Source: Sediminicola arcticus | GTDB lineage: Bacteria; Bacteroidota; Bacteroidia; Flavobacteriales; Flavobacteriaceae | NCBI RefSeq assembly: GCF_040566695.1 | Contig: NZ_JBEXAE010000004.1 | Span: forward strand, 310,001 to 374,000 | Direction: 5' to 3' | Length of the DNA: 64,000 bases | Part shown: positions 33,427-42,155 of the stretch, piece by piece | Layout of the letters: each line of letters begins with the position of its first letter | Position numbering within the stretch: position 1 is the stretch's first letter | Made by a program: the position numbers and the translations under genes | The notes under the pieces: generated by a model | What the model was told of the DNA's origin: nothing | The model's database searches: none | What the model saw: the letters and a program-made list of their open reading frames with translations, nothing else

Positions 33427-35075
33427 TATTTCTTTAACAACTTATATTCCTTACTGATTCCTCCCATTTCCAATTGCACTATGTACATGGCCTGACTCAA
33501 CTGCTCCACGGATATTTGATTATCAGTTGGGGTGATTTTCTTCTCCAAGATACGTTTTCCATATATATCGTACAACCTAAGAATTGCCATTGAAGTTCCA
33601 AAAGGCAACTGTATTTGCACATTAGTTTCCATTGGATTAGGAAATAAAATATAATCTAGGGTATTGTCACTTATTACTTCTCCTTCATTTTGCCCTTTTA
33701 CCCCATTTATGGTCAATGCCAAATCAAAATCTGGAATTCCATAGCCCATTTGCGTATTTGGATTTTGGTACATGGAAGAGCTCTCCCTTACCAACTGCAT
33801 GATTTCCAGATTAGTTTTATCGGGCAAAGCACTCCAAAATGAGGCAATTGCACCTGTCATTATGGGTGATGAAAAAGACGTTCCATTATTTCGTACAATA
33901 AAATTATTTTCGTCTACAACTGCTGAATTTCTGCCCATGGCCATCCCATCTGGTTTTACTATCCCTTGGGCATTTAGGCCACGTGAACTAAAACTCACAT
34001 AGGCGCCATTAATATCAACTGCACCTACAGTATACACATTGGCATCGGCAGGAGCGGTGACAACTCCCCAAGAAGAACTTCCTGAATTACCCGCAGAATT
34101 TACTACTAACATCCCTTTCTCTGTGGCTATGTTCGCCCCTTTGGAAATAAAGGCTGTATTCCCATCCATTTCTGCAGGAGTATAATTATAATTGGAATTG
34201 TCAAAAGTACTATACCCCAAAGAGGTGTTTATAAGATCTATTCCCAAACTATCGGCTCTTTCAGCAGCCTCAACCCAATAACTTTCTTCTACAGGAGTCT
34301 CTGTAGCAACATCCTCCGTTCTAAATAACATATAACTAGCATTGGGAGCAGTACCAACAAACTCGTTTTCTATGTACCCCCCCATGTCCGATAGGACTCT
34401 TGTGCCATGGCTATCCCCATTTGGATGGTAAATATCGGTGGTGCGATCTACAAAATCATAGCCACCCAATAAATCGTTATTGTTTCGTATTCGGGAAAAG
34501 GCAGCAAGCTGATCCACATTTGGGAATCCCCCATCCATTACGGCAATCCATAATCCTTCTCCCATAAAATTCAGTTGATGCAACGCCTCTACCTTCAATT
34601 GAGTTATCTGTGCTTGGCTTTCTCCATAGACAAAGTCAGTTTTTTGGGCTAAATACTTATCTGAATGGTTATCTCGTTTGATTTTATTCTTAGCAGAAAT
34701 CCTTGTTTTCGCACTCAGACTTCTATCTGCATAAGAAGTCCTCTCTACAATATCCAAATTGGAAAGAGAAGCAATATCATTTATACTCCCTAATACGTGT
34801 ACGCAATTAAACCATTTGGATTTGGCTTTAACGGTAATACCAGCTTCACCTTTTACTTGGGCAATATAATTTTCATTGACCGGAACGTCCCTTTCATCTA
34901 CTGGTATATTGAACTTGCTTTTTCTAGCCAAAGCCCGGGCACTCAGAATAGATTCTGGATTGGCCAATGCAGCAGCCACGCCGCCCTTATCTTTAAAATA
35001 AACCCAAGCGTGTTCCTGAGCACCTACCCCTAATAAAGAAAATAAGAAAAAAAGGATAACGATGCTTTTTACCAT
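33426..35075 (-). CDS. Subtilisin-like S8 serine protease with T9SS C-terminal sorting domain
   Basis: 549 residues. A signal peptide (MVKSIVILFFLFSLLGVGAQ) is followed by a propeptide-like region, the S8 domain and a C-terminal Por sorting domain. Catalytic residues are Asp181 (AVMDGGF), His223 (DSHGTRV), oxyanion Asn330 (NSAGNSG) and Ser400 (NGTSFSSP). The C-terminal 80 residues (YILFPNPMETNVQIQL, then LYDIYGKRI and YIVQLEMGG) are a type A T9SS signal, so the enzyme is exported across the outer membrane and probably anchored or released. The gene starts 2 bp after mnmA and overlaps the NMO-like gene by 1 bp. A C7 tract at 34377-34383 (G7 in the coding strand) encodes Gly-Gly. Confidence 0.93.
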   Translation of the reverse strand: MVKSIVILFFLFSLLGVGAQEHAWVYFKDKGGVAAALANPESILSARALARKSKFNIPVDERDVPVNENYIAQVKGEAGITVKAKSKWFNCVHVLGSINDIASLSNLDIVERTSYADRSLSAKTRISAKNKIKRDNHSDKYLAQKTDFVYGESQAQITQLKVEALHQLNFMGEGLWIAVMDGGFPNVDQLAAFSRIRNNNDLLGGYDFVDRTTDIYHPNGDSHGTRVLSDMGGYIENEFVGTAPNASYMLFRTEDVATETPVEESYWVEAAERADSLGIDLINTSLGYSTFDNSNYNYTPAEMDGNTAFISKGANIATEKGMLVVNSAGNSGSSSWGVVTAPADANVYTVGAVDINGAYVSFSSRGLNAQGIVKPDGMAMGRNSAVVDENNFIVRNNGTSFSSPIMTGAIASFWSALPDKTNLEIMQLVRESSSMYQNPNTQMGYGIPDFDLALTINGVKGQNEGEVISDNTLDYILFPNPMETNVQIQLPFGTSMAILRLYDIYGKRILEKKITPTDNQISVEQLSQAMYIVQLEMGGISKEYKLLKK

Positions 35076-35076
35076 A

Positions 35077-36267
35077 TTATGAGATCACTCCAGATCCTAT
35101 TAGTTCATCTTCCAGATACCAAGCTACAAATTGGCCTTCTGTTATGGCTGATTGTTTTTCTTCAAAATCTACATACAAGCCAGCCTCAGTTTGATATAAG
35201 GTGGCTTTTTGCAACGGCTGTCTATAGCGTATTCTGGCCAACACCTCCATGGTCTCATCCGCTTTTAAAGTCAAATCTGTGCGCACCCAATGTAATTCCT
35301 CATTACTCACAAAAAGGGTTCGTCTGTACAAGCCAGGATGGCTCTTTCCCTGACCAGTGTAAATAATATTATCCTCTACATCGGTATCAATGACAAATAA
35401 GGGTTCCTTTGTACCCCCAACATGCAGTCCTTTACGTTGCCCTTTGGTGAAATAATGTGCCCCCTGGTGTTCTCCTACTACCCTGCCATCTTCGACATGA
35501 TACGTTGGTTTGATGGCATAATAGGCCAATTCTTCCTTTTTTGAGTCAAACTTTGGAACATTGGTTTGATAATGGGCCAATGATGAAGGCACCTCCACGA
35601 TGACTCCCTTTTTGGGTTTTAATTTTTGCTGTAAAAAATCTGGAAGCCTTACTTTTCCAATAAAACAAAGGCCTTGAGAATCCTTTTTATCTGCCGTGAT
35701 CAAATTACTAATTGCTGCAATCTTGCGGACTTCGGGCTTCGTAAGCTCGCCAATAGGAAAAAGCGTTTTGGCTAATTGTCCTTGCGATAATTGGCAAAGA
35801 AAATAGGATTGATCTTTGTTCCCGTCTACACCTGTCAAAAGTTGATAGGTCTCAGAACCATCTTGATTAATAATAGTGCCTTTTCTGCAATAATGACCGG
35901 TGGCTACATAATCCGCACCCAATTGAAGTGCTATTTTCATAAAGACATCAAACTTGATCTCCCTATTGCATAGCACATCTGGATTAGGAGTTCTTCCCTT
36001 TTCATATTCATGGAACATATAATCTACTATCCGTTCCTTATACTGCTCACTTAGGTCTACCGTTTGAAAAGGAATTCCCAATTTTTCGGCAACTATAAGC
36101 GCATCATTACTATCCTCCAACCAGGGACATTCATCAGAAATGGTCACTGAGTCGTCATGCCAGTTTTTCATAAACAACCCAATCACCTCATAACCTTGCT
36201 CCTTTAATAAGTAAGCGGTAACGCTGGAATCCACTCCCCCAGAAAGTCCTACTACAACTTTTTTCAT
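35077..36267 (-). CDS. mnmA: tRNA-specific 2-thiouridylase
   Basis: Transfers sulfur to U34 of tRNA-Lys, -Glu and -Gln using ATP. The 396 residues from ATG 36267 begin MKKVVVGLSGGVDSS with the PP-loop SGGVDSS. The catalytic Cys is in PNPDVLCNREIKF and the second in QGLCFIGKV; GHYCRK and DQSYFLCQLS are further MnmA marks. An in-frame ATG at 36312 would add 15 residues before the PP-loop start and is not supported by the family. A TATTTTTG box lies upstream. It heads a tightly packed unit with the S8 protease and NMO-like genes. Confidence 0.95.
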   Translation of the reverse strand: MKKVVVGLSGGVDSSVTAYLLKEQGYEVIGLFMKNWHDDSVTISDECPWLEDSNDALIVAEKLGIPFQTVDLSEQYKERIVDYMFHEYEKGRTPNPDVLCNREIKFDVFMKIALQLGADYVATGHYCRKGTIINQDGSETYQLLTGVDGNKDQSYFLCQLSQGQLAKTLFPIGELTKPEVRKIAAISNLITADKKDSQGLCFIGKVRLPDFLQQKLKPKKGVIVEVPSSLAHYQTNVPKFDSKKEELAYYAIKPTYHVEDGRVVGEHQGAHYFTKGQRKGLHVGGTKEPLFVIDTDVEDNIIYTGQGKSHPGLYRRTLFVSNEELHWVRTDLTLKADETMEVLARIRYRQPLQKATLYQTEAGLYVDFEEKQSAITEGQFVAWYLEDELIGSGVIS

Positions 36268-36626
36268 CTTCTTCAACTCAATATGCAAAAATACAAAATT
36301 AACGGATGGCATAATCTCTTTAAGAAATACCTATTTGTAGGTAAAATCAAAAGAAATTTACAAGCCACAATACATTCTAAATTCCTTCGTCGCTTTAAAG
36401 GGCTCAAAATAACGAAATTATATTTTGTTAAACTTTTTGTAAACAAACCTAAACAATAGTCTATTTGCTTTAAATTTAAAAATGTTTAGTTTATTCTTGT
36501 TTTTCTTAAACAATAATAAATGAATTTAATCAAGCATAACGCCCTACCACAGCAGGGATATCCAATAAAACTTGATTTAAAAATTAATATAATTACAAAC
36601 ATTAACACATTAACACATTAAACATT
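36268..36626. other. Divergent intergenic region between mnmA and the fasciclin gene
   Basis: About 360 bp, AT-rich. It must hold the promoters of both genes. Seen here: a TATTTTTG box for mnmA close to its ATG, an inverted repeat CCCT-8nt-AGGG (36543-36558), and an octamer repeat directly before the fasciclin ATG. I see no gene or RNA. Confidence 0.6.
36599..36622 (+). repeat. Octamer tandem repeat ACATTAAC x 3 before the fasciclin start
   Basis: Two exact copies of ACATTAAC and a third differing in its last base lie back to back, ending 4 bp before the ATG at 36627. They fill the ribosome-binding region, so a change in copy number would alter the leader. Confidence 0.85.
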
Positions 36627-37685
36627 ATGAGAAAATTTTTTAAATTAAATGCTATTGCTTTTTTCAGCGTGTTTTCGTTGTTCTTGTTATCCTGTAACGA
36701 CGATGATAACAATGCTATAGAAGAAGAGATGACTGCAGAACTAACCATTGTAGAAACCGCTCAAGCTACACCAGCTCTTAGTTTGTTGGTAGAGGCCCTT
36801 ATACAGGCTGACGCAGGTCTGGTAGAAGTTTTAAGCGGAGACGGACCTTTTACAGTTTTTGCCCCTACAGACGATGCTTTTGCCGCCCTTTTAGAGTCTT
36901 TGGGAAATGATTACAACAGCTTGGAAGATTTTGACACCCCAGAGGAAAAAGAACTCTTAGCAAAAGTTTTAACCTATCATGTTGTAGCTGGAACAGCTGC
37001 CTTATCAAATGATTTAATGCAGGATATGAGAATAGAAACCTTTCAAGGTGAAAACGTGTCCGTTGATTTGAATGGGGGGGTATTTATTGGGGATGCTACT
37101 AATACAGCTGCAGAAGTCATTATTCGAGATGTTGCCACTACCAATGGTGTGGTACATGTAATTGATAAAGTTTTATTACCACAGGAGGTAATTAATGCCC
37201 TTAACCCTCCCACTCAAAACATCGTGGAAACAGCACAGGCTACACCAGCTCTTAGTTTGTTGGTAGAGGCCCTTATACAGGCTGACGCAGGTCTGGTAGA
37301 AGTTTTAAGCGGAGATGGACCTTTTACGGTTTTTGCTCCTACAGACGATGCTTTTGCCGCCCTATTGGAGACTTTAGGAGACAATTACAACAGCTTGGAA
37401 GATTTTGACACCGTTGAAGAAAAAGAACTATTGGCAAAAATTTTAACCTACCATGTTGTTTCCGGAATCGCTGCATACGCTACAAACTTAACTGATGGTA
37501 TGATGATAGCCACAGTGCAGAGTGAACAAGTAACCATAAACCTAAATGGTGGCGTATTTATTGGCGATGCAACAGACACGGACGCCCAAGTTATTATTGC
37601 CAATGTAGCCACTACAAATGGTGTGGTACATGTTATAAACAAGATATTACTACCCCAAGAAGTATTGGATGCCCTACAAAATTAA
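36627..37685 (+). CDS. Lipoprotein with two fasciclin (FAS1) domains
   Basis: 352 residues. The signal peptide ends in a lipobox (LFLLSC, Cys23), followed by an Asp/Glu linker and two FAS1 domains (about 40-192 and 197-352). Each has the H1 motif GPFTVFAPTDDAFAAL and the H2-like motif NGVVHVIDKVLLPQ or NGVVHVINKILLPQ. FAS1 domains mediate cell adhesion or ligand binding at the surface. The two domains contain 48 identical residues in a row and near-identical DNA (36765-36889 against 37239-37363), so the gene arose by recent duplication or is kept uniform by conversion. A G7 tract lies at 37074-37080. A strong terminator follows. Confidence 0.93.
   Translation: MRKFFKLNAIAFFSVFSLFLLSCNDDDNNAIEEEMTAELTIVETAQATPALSLLVEALIQADAGLVEVLSGDGPFTVFAPTDDAFAALLESLGNDYNSLEDFDTPEEKELLAKVLTYHVVAGTAALSNDLMQDMRIETFQGENVSVDLNGGVFIGDATNTAAEVIIRDVATTNGVVHVIDKVLLPQEVINALNPPTQNIVETAQATPALSLLVEALIQADAGLVEVLSGDGPFTVFAPTDDAFAALLETLGDNYNSLEDFDTVEEKELLAKILTYHVVSGIAAYATNLTDGMMIATVQSEQVTINLNGGVFIGDATDTDAQVIIANVATTNGVVHVINKILLPQEVLDALQN
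36765..37363 (+). repeat. Near-identical 125-bp direct repeats inside the fasciclin gene
   Basis: Positions 36765-36889 and 37239-37363, offset 474 bp, differ at only three sites in 125, all synonymous, and their first 77 bases are identical. The flanks of the two domains diverge much more. Recombination between the copies would remove exactly 474 bp (158 codons) in frame. Confidence 0.92.
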
Positions 37686-37758
37686 AATACCTACTATTCC
37701 CAATTAATTTGGGTGCTATTTAGTTATGGGCTCGCCCTACAATTTGTATCTAGAATTA

Positions 37759-37790
37759 AACCACACTGCTGAGCAGTGTGGTTTTTTTTT
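37759..37790 (+). terminator. Terminator of the fasciclin gene
   Basis: A 9-bp GC-rich stem CCACACTGC/GCAGTGTGG with a 3-nt loop, flanked by A- and T-runs (ten T), about 75 bp after the stop codon. Confidence 0.88.
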
Positions 37791-37937
37791 ATTCTCCATA
37801 CTGTTTTATTTAGGACAACAACAAAGAAGAATCCTTTAACATACAAATATCGACCGTTTACAACTATCTTTTTTAAAACGGATTACTATCCCCCATATTT
37901 ACAGTCCCGAATCTTTCCAAACTATACCTATTTAATG

Positions 37938-37970
37938 CAAAATGCTCCCTCTTTAAAGGGAGCATTTTTT
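37938..37970 (+). terminator. Terminator-like hairpin without an assigned gene
   Basis: The stem AAAATGCTCCCT pairs with AGGGAGCATTTT around a 5-6-nt loop and is followed by T-rich sequence on the plus strand. It lies 150 bp after the fasciclin terminator and about 210 bp before the yidC terminator, with no gene between. It may end a short plus-strand RNA starting after 37790, or act as a backup terminator. Confidence 0.65.
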
Positions 37971-38182
37971 ATACCTTGTTCTATCACCTATTTGTGCCTG
38001 TTTTGGGTTTTTTCATGATACAACATCTCACATACTTAATAGGATCCATTATCTTCCAACGGTCCTGGTCATATACCCATAAACTAATAGTATCTCCCTA
38101 AAGAATACTTTATTCGTTGCGGGATTCTATAATATAAAAACAGCTAATGTCACGGCATAATAGAACCGTTATGAGTTAAAAT

Positions 38183-38214
38183 AAAAAAACTCCCGTTAGA
38201 TGGGAGTTTTTTTT
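38183..38214 (-). terminator. Terminator of yidC
   Basis: A perfect 12-bp stem AAAAAAACTCCC/GGGAGTTTTTTT with a 7-nt loop and T-runs on both strands, 19 bp after the yidC stop codon. Confidence 0.85.
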
Positions 38215-38232
38215 ATGATATGTAATAGTAAA

Positions 38233-40083
38233 CTATTTATTTTTCTTTTGGGCTTCTGCCTGCTCCATCATCTCACGCATTTTTTTCTGGAACTTACCTT
38301 CTTTCTTAGGCTTTTTCTTGTTCTCTTGGATCCTAGCATGGATTTTATCCTCATTAATAATAAACTTCTTAATAGCCAACATGATAAATATGGTAATTAA
38401 GTTGGAAACAAAATAGTACAAACTTAAACCACTCGCATAACTATTAAAGAAGAACAACATCATTAATGGCGATAAGTACATGATAAATTTCATGTTCGGC
38501 ATTCCCGGTTGTGTAGGCATATTCTGTCCTGTGGTCATCATCATATAAAAGAAGATGGCAATAGAGGCCAATATTGGAAATAAACTTACATGATCCCCAT
38601 AGAATGGTATATTGAACGGCAATTCTGCAATAGTATCAAAGGAAGAAAGGTCATCTGCCCATAAGAACGGTTTTTGACGCAAGGCAAAAGATGTTGGAAA
38701 AAACATAAACAGCGCATAGAATATCGGCAGTTGAACTACCGCCGGCAAACAACCACTCATAGGACTCACCCCAGCCTTACCATATAACTTCATGGTCTCT
38801 TGCTGCTTTTTCATGGCATTGTCCTTAAACTTCTCATTTAGTTCCGTAATTTCTGGTTTCAACACCTTCATCTTGGCCTGTGATAGATACGATTTATAGG
38901 TCACAGGGGACATAAGTAATCGAACCAAAATGGTCATGACCACAATAGCAATACCAAATGAGAAGAAAGAACTTAAAAAAGTATAGGTTGGCGTAAATAT
39001 GTATCTATTGATCCAACCAAAAATTCCCCATCCAAAAGGAATTGAATCTTCTAAACCTAGTTCTTTATATTGTGATAAAACCGCAACGTCTGTAGGACCA
39101 TAGTACCAGTCCATGGTATAAGATAGTTCCCCTCCTTGTAATTCTAATGGCACCACCGTACTGTATTGCTTGGTGTATCCAGCAGTTTTACTTTCTTCCT
39201 CAACTAAATTAACAGAATTTAATTGAGCTGTTTCAAATGGGGTATTAGTTGCCAAAATAGAACTAAAAAAATGCTGCCTATAAGAAAGCCATTTAATATC
39301 AATATCCTCCGCTTCGTCGTCATCACTACTTTCAGAAAGCTTACTGATCTTTCCGCCTTCATGACTATACGTCAATCTGGTATATCGGTTTTCGTATTGA
39401 ATACTTTTTGAATGACGGATTCCCTTAAGTTTCCATTCTAAATTAATAGCACCACTTGGATTGATTATACCGTTTAGTCCTTGTGATCTAACTATAAAAT
39501 CTACCAAATAATCATTTGGTTTCATTTCGTACCGGTATTCCAAAAATTGGGAAGAAGATATTTTTGCCTTCATAGAGAGCACTTTAATGTCTCCATTGTC
39601 GGTCAAGGTTGGTTCAAAATATAAATCTTTAGTATTCAATGACCTATTCTCATTGGTTTTGAACATAATATCAAAAGATGCGTTCCCATCCTTCACTAGA
39701 TACACCGGAATGGAATCATAGGTAACAAAATTTTTCATTCTTGCTTCCACAATCTGCCCTCCTTTATTGCTCACCTTTAAAACAACTAAGTCGTTCTCCA
39801 ATACGGTTGTAGCATCGGATGGCGAATTAAAGCCAAAAGCTCCCACGGCATTTTTGTAGCCCGCAACAGAAGTTGAGTCTTGCAAATTTACACCCGTTTC
39901 AACGGTTTTTATTTCCTTGGTGCTTTCAGCAACTTTACTTTGGGCTTCTACCTGCTCCTGCTTTGCTTTTTGAGCCTCTAACTCTTCAGGAGTAGGCTGA
40001 TTTTGGTAAAACATGAATATGAGAATACCGAAAATAAGTACAAAGCCAATTATAGATTTTACATCAAATTTTTTTTCTTCCAT
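38233..40083 (-). CDS. yidC: Membrane protein insertase YidC
   Basis: Inserts and folds inner-membrane proteins alone or with SecYEG. The 616 residues show an N-terminal helix (IIGFVLIFGILIFMFY, about 11-26), a large periplasmic domain (about 60-340) and the conserved C-terminal five-helix core with ILVRLLMSPVTYKSYLSQAKM, the coiled-coil loop, GCLPAVVQLPIFYALFMFF and MKFIMYLSPLMMLFFFNSYA (quoted in parts), ending in a basic, Lys-rich tail. Length and layout are those of Bacteroidota YidC. It follows pyrG on the same strand after about 110 bp, an order I recall from other Flavobacteriaceae. Confidence 0.96.
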   Translation of the reverse strand: MEEKKFDVKSIIGFVLIFGILIFMFYQNQPTPEELEAQKAKQEQVEAQSKVAESTKEIKTVETGVNLQDSTSVAGYKNAVGAFGFNSPSDATTVLENDLVVLKVSNKGGQIVEARMKNFVTYDSIPVYLVKDGNASFDIMFKTNENRSLNTKDLYFEPTLTDNGDIKVLSMKAKISSSQFLEYRYEMKPNDYLVDFIVRSQGLNGIINPSGAINLEWKLKGIRHSKSIQYENRYTRLTYSHEGGKISKLSESSDDDEAEDIDIKWLSYRQHFFSSILATNTPFETAQLNSVNLVEEESKTAGYTKQYSTVVPLELQGGELSYTMDWYYGPTDVAVLSQYKELGLEDSIPFGWGIFGWINRYIFTPTYTFLSSFFSFGIAIVVMTILVRLLMSPVTYKSYLSQAKMKVLKPEITELNEKFKDNAMKKQQETMKLYGKAGVSPMSGCLPAVVQLPIFYALFMFFPTSFALRQKPFLWADDLSSFDTIAELPFNIPFYGDHVSLFPILASIAIFFYMMMTTGQNMPTQPGMPNMKFIMYLSPLMMLFFFNSYASGLSLYYFVSNLITIFIMLAIKKFIINEDKIHARIQENKKKPKKEGKFQKKMREMMEQAEAQKKNK

Positions 40084-40192
40084 CTAAGTTACATTTACAA
40101 ACTTGCAAAATACGTACTCCGTGCAGGCCTGTTTAATTTTTAGTAAGCAAATATATGTCCAATTGTGAATTTAATGTCATTGTGACATTAGA

Positions 40193-41809
40193 TTACTTTA
40201 ATTTATGCTCCAACGCTGCTTTTACAAACCCAACAAACAAGGGGTGTGGATTGGCCACAGTACTTTTATATTCCGGATGGTACTGCACGCCTATAAACCA
40301 TGGATGGTTTGGCAATTCCACAATTTCAACAAGACCCGTTTTTTTATTTACACCGGAAGCTACCAATCCGGCTTTCTCCATGGCCTCCTTGTATTGGTTA
40401 TTAAACTCATATCGATGGCGATGTCTTTCAGAAATAGTCTTTTCTCCGTGGTAAACCTTTTGCACCAAACTACCTTCTTTTAAATCGCAGTCCCAGGCCC
40501 CTAAACGCATAGTTCCACCTTTATCGGTAATTGTCTTTTGTTCTTCCATTAAACTTATGACAGGGTTTGGAGTTTTCGTGTCCATTTCTGTAGAATTTGC
40601 ATCTGTTAGGCCAATTACATTTCTACCGAATTCGATAACAGCCATTTGCATTCCTAAGCAGATTCCCAAGAATGGGATATTTTGCTCTCTAGCATATTTT
40701 ACAGCCCTTACCTTTCCTTCTATACCTCTTTCACCAAAACCTGGGGCAACAAGAATTCCGTCCAAATCCTTCATTTTGTTCACCAAATTACGATCGGTGA
40801 TATGCTCAGAATGAATCCATTTTATCTTGACCCGTACTTCGTTTACCGCTCCCGCATGTATAAAAGATTCAAGGATGGATTTATAAGAGTCTTGCAATTC
40901 TACATATTTCCCTATCAATCCAATAGTAACCTCTTCTTTTGGATTTTTATGTTTGTCTAAAAATTCGTTCCAATTGGTCAAATCAGGTATAACATCATCG
41001 GGCAACCCTAGTTTGCGAAGGGTTACCGTGTCCAAACCCTCTTCTTGCATAAGGATGGGCACATCATATATTGTAGAGGCATCTATTGACTGAATAACCG
41101 CATCCCTTTTTACATTACAAAAAAGAGCAATTTTATCCTTAATATCGTCTGATATTTCATGCTCGGTTCTACAAACCAATATATCAGCTTTGATCCCACT
41201 CTCCATTAAAGTCTTTACAGAATGCTGAGTAGGCTTAGTCTTAAGCTCTCCTGCGGCAGAAAGGTAAGGCACTAGGGTAAGATGTATTACAATGCCATTA
41301 GTGTCGCCTAATTCCCATAATAACTGACGCACTGCCTCTATGTAGGGTAAAGATTCTATATCCCCAACGGTTCCTCCGATCTCAGTAATAACGATATCAT
41401 ATTCACCACTTTTTCCAAGGATCTGAATACGTTCCTTTATTTCATTTGTGATATGAGGTACTACTTGTACGGTCTTCCCTAAAAATTCGCCTCTTCTTTC
41501 CTTGTCAATGACGCTTTGGTAAATTCTTCCCGTTGTAACATTGTTGGCCTGGGAAGTCCTAACATTTAAAAAACGTTCGTAATGCCCTAAGTCCAAATCT
41601 GTTTCCGCACCATCATCCGTCACATAGCATTCACCATGCTCGTAAGGATTTAAGGTTCCGGGATCCACGTTGATATATGGATCTAATTTTTGTATAGTTG
41701 TTTTGTAACCACGGGCCTGAAGTAATTTGGCCAATGAAGCTGCAATAATCCCTTTTCCAAGGGAAGATGTAACCCCACCGGTTACAAAAATGTATTTTGT
41801 CTGTGACAT
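40193..41809 (-). CDS. pyrG: CTP synthase
   Basis: Makes CTP from UTP, ATP and glutamine. The 538 residues hold the synthase domain (KYIFVTGGVTSSLGKGIIAA at the N-terminus; DPYINVDPGTLNPYEHGE) and the class I glutamine amidotransferase domain with the Cys nucleophile in FLGICLGMQ and the His-Glu pair in GVQYHPEY. Standard length and order. A TACTTTTG box (41839-41846) stands about 30 bp before the ATG. Followed by yidC; with cmk it covers both routes to cytidine nucleotides. Confidence 0.97.
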   Translation of the reverse strand: MSQTKYIFVTGGVTSSLGKGIIAASLAKLLQARGYKTTIQKLDPYINVDPGTLNPYEHGECYVTDDGAETDLDLGHYERFLNVRTSQANNVTTGRIYQSVIDKERRGEFLGKTVQVVPHITNEIKERIQILGKSGEYDIVITEIGGTVGDIESLPYIEAVRQLLWELGDTNGIVIHLTLVPYLSAAGELKTKPTQHSVKTLMESGIKADILVCRTEHEISDDIKDKIALFCNVKRDAVIQSIDASTIYDVPILMQEEGLDTVTLRKLGLPDDVIPDLTNWNEFLDKHKNPKEEVTIGLIGKYVELQDSYKSILESFIHAGAVNEVRVKIKWIHSEHITDRNLVNKMKDLDGILVAPGFGERGIEGKVRAVKYAREQNIPFLGICLGMQMAVIEFGRNVIGLTDANSTEMDTKTPNPVISLMEEQKTITDKGGTMRLGAWDCDLKEGSLVQKVYHGEKTISERHRHRYEFNNQYKEAMEKAGLVASGVNKKTGLVEIVELPNHPWFIGVQYHPEYKSTVANPHPLFVGFVKAALEHKLK

Positions 41810-41869
41810 GAAGCGTTAGGTTCTTTTCTTAACGCAGGCAAAAGTACACATTGCAGTCCGATAACACTG

Positions 41870-42106
41870 CTAATCTCTGGGAAAATCTTTTTGAATTTTC
41901 CTTATTAATCCTTCTAAGCCGTTAATTTTGATTTCCAGCATAGCTTTCAACAAGTTTCCCAGTTTTCCATCGGGAAATCCTTTTTGCTGAAACCATATTA
42001 AATAAGGCTCTGGAAGCTCTACCAAAAAGCGACCTTTATATTTACCAAATGGCATTTTATAATGAGCAAGTTCTATCAACTGCCTTTTATCTGGATATAT
42101 GTTCAT
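41870..42106 (-). CDS. DUF3820 family protein
   Basis: 78 residues from ATG 42106. The segment MPFGKYKGRFLVELPEPYLI is the signature of DUF3820 (putative quorum-sensing-regulated virulence factor family, a name without proven function), followed by WFQQKGFPDGKLGNLL. Fold comparisons relate the motif to the FGKYKG element of exonuclease-associated domains. An upstream ATG at 42181 would add 25 residues that overlap the divergent Hyi-type gene and look non-native. The starts of the two divergent genes are only 49 bp apart. Confidence 0.85.
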   Translation of the reverse strand: MNIYPDKRQLIELAHYKMPFGKYKGRFLVELPEPYLIWFQQKGFPDGKLGNLLKAMLEIKINGLEGLIRKIQKDFPRD

Positions 42107-42155
42107 TAATTTAGAACTAAAACTTATCTTTCTTCCTGTAAAAAATATACTTATT

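Noticed and set aside
37776..38018. An 80-codon frame between the fasciclin and yidC genes
   Set aside because: It runs through two terminator hairpins, has a Phe/Thr/Tyr-rich composition typical of translated AT-rich DNA, and no recognisable domain.
42099..42155. Longer N-terminus for the Hyi-type protein
   Set aside because: It would place 19 residues before a clear twin-arginine signal and overlap the divergent DUF3820 gene start.
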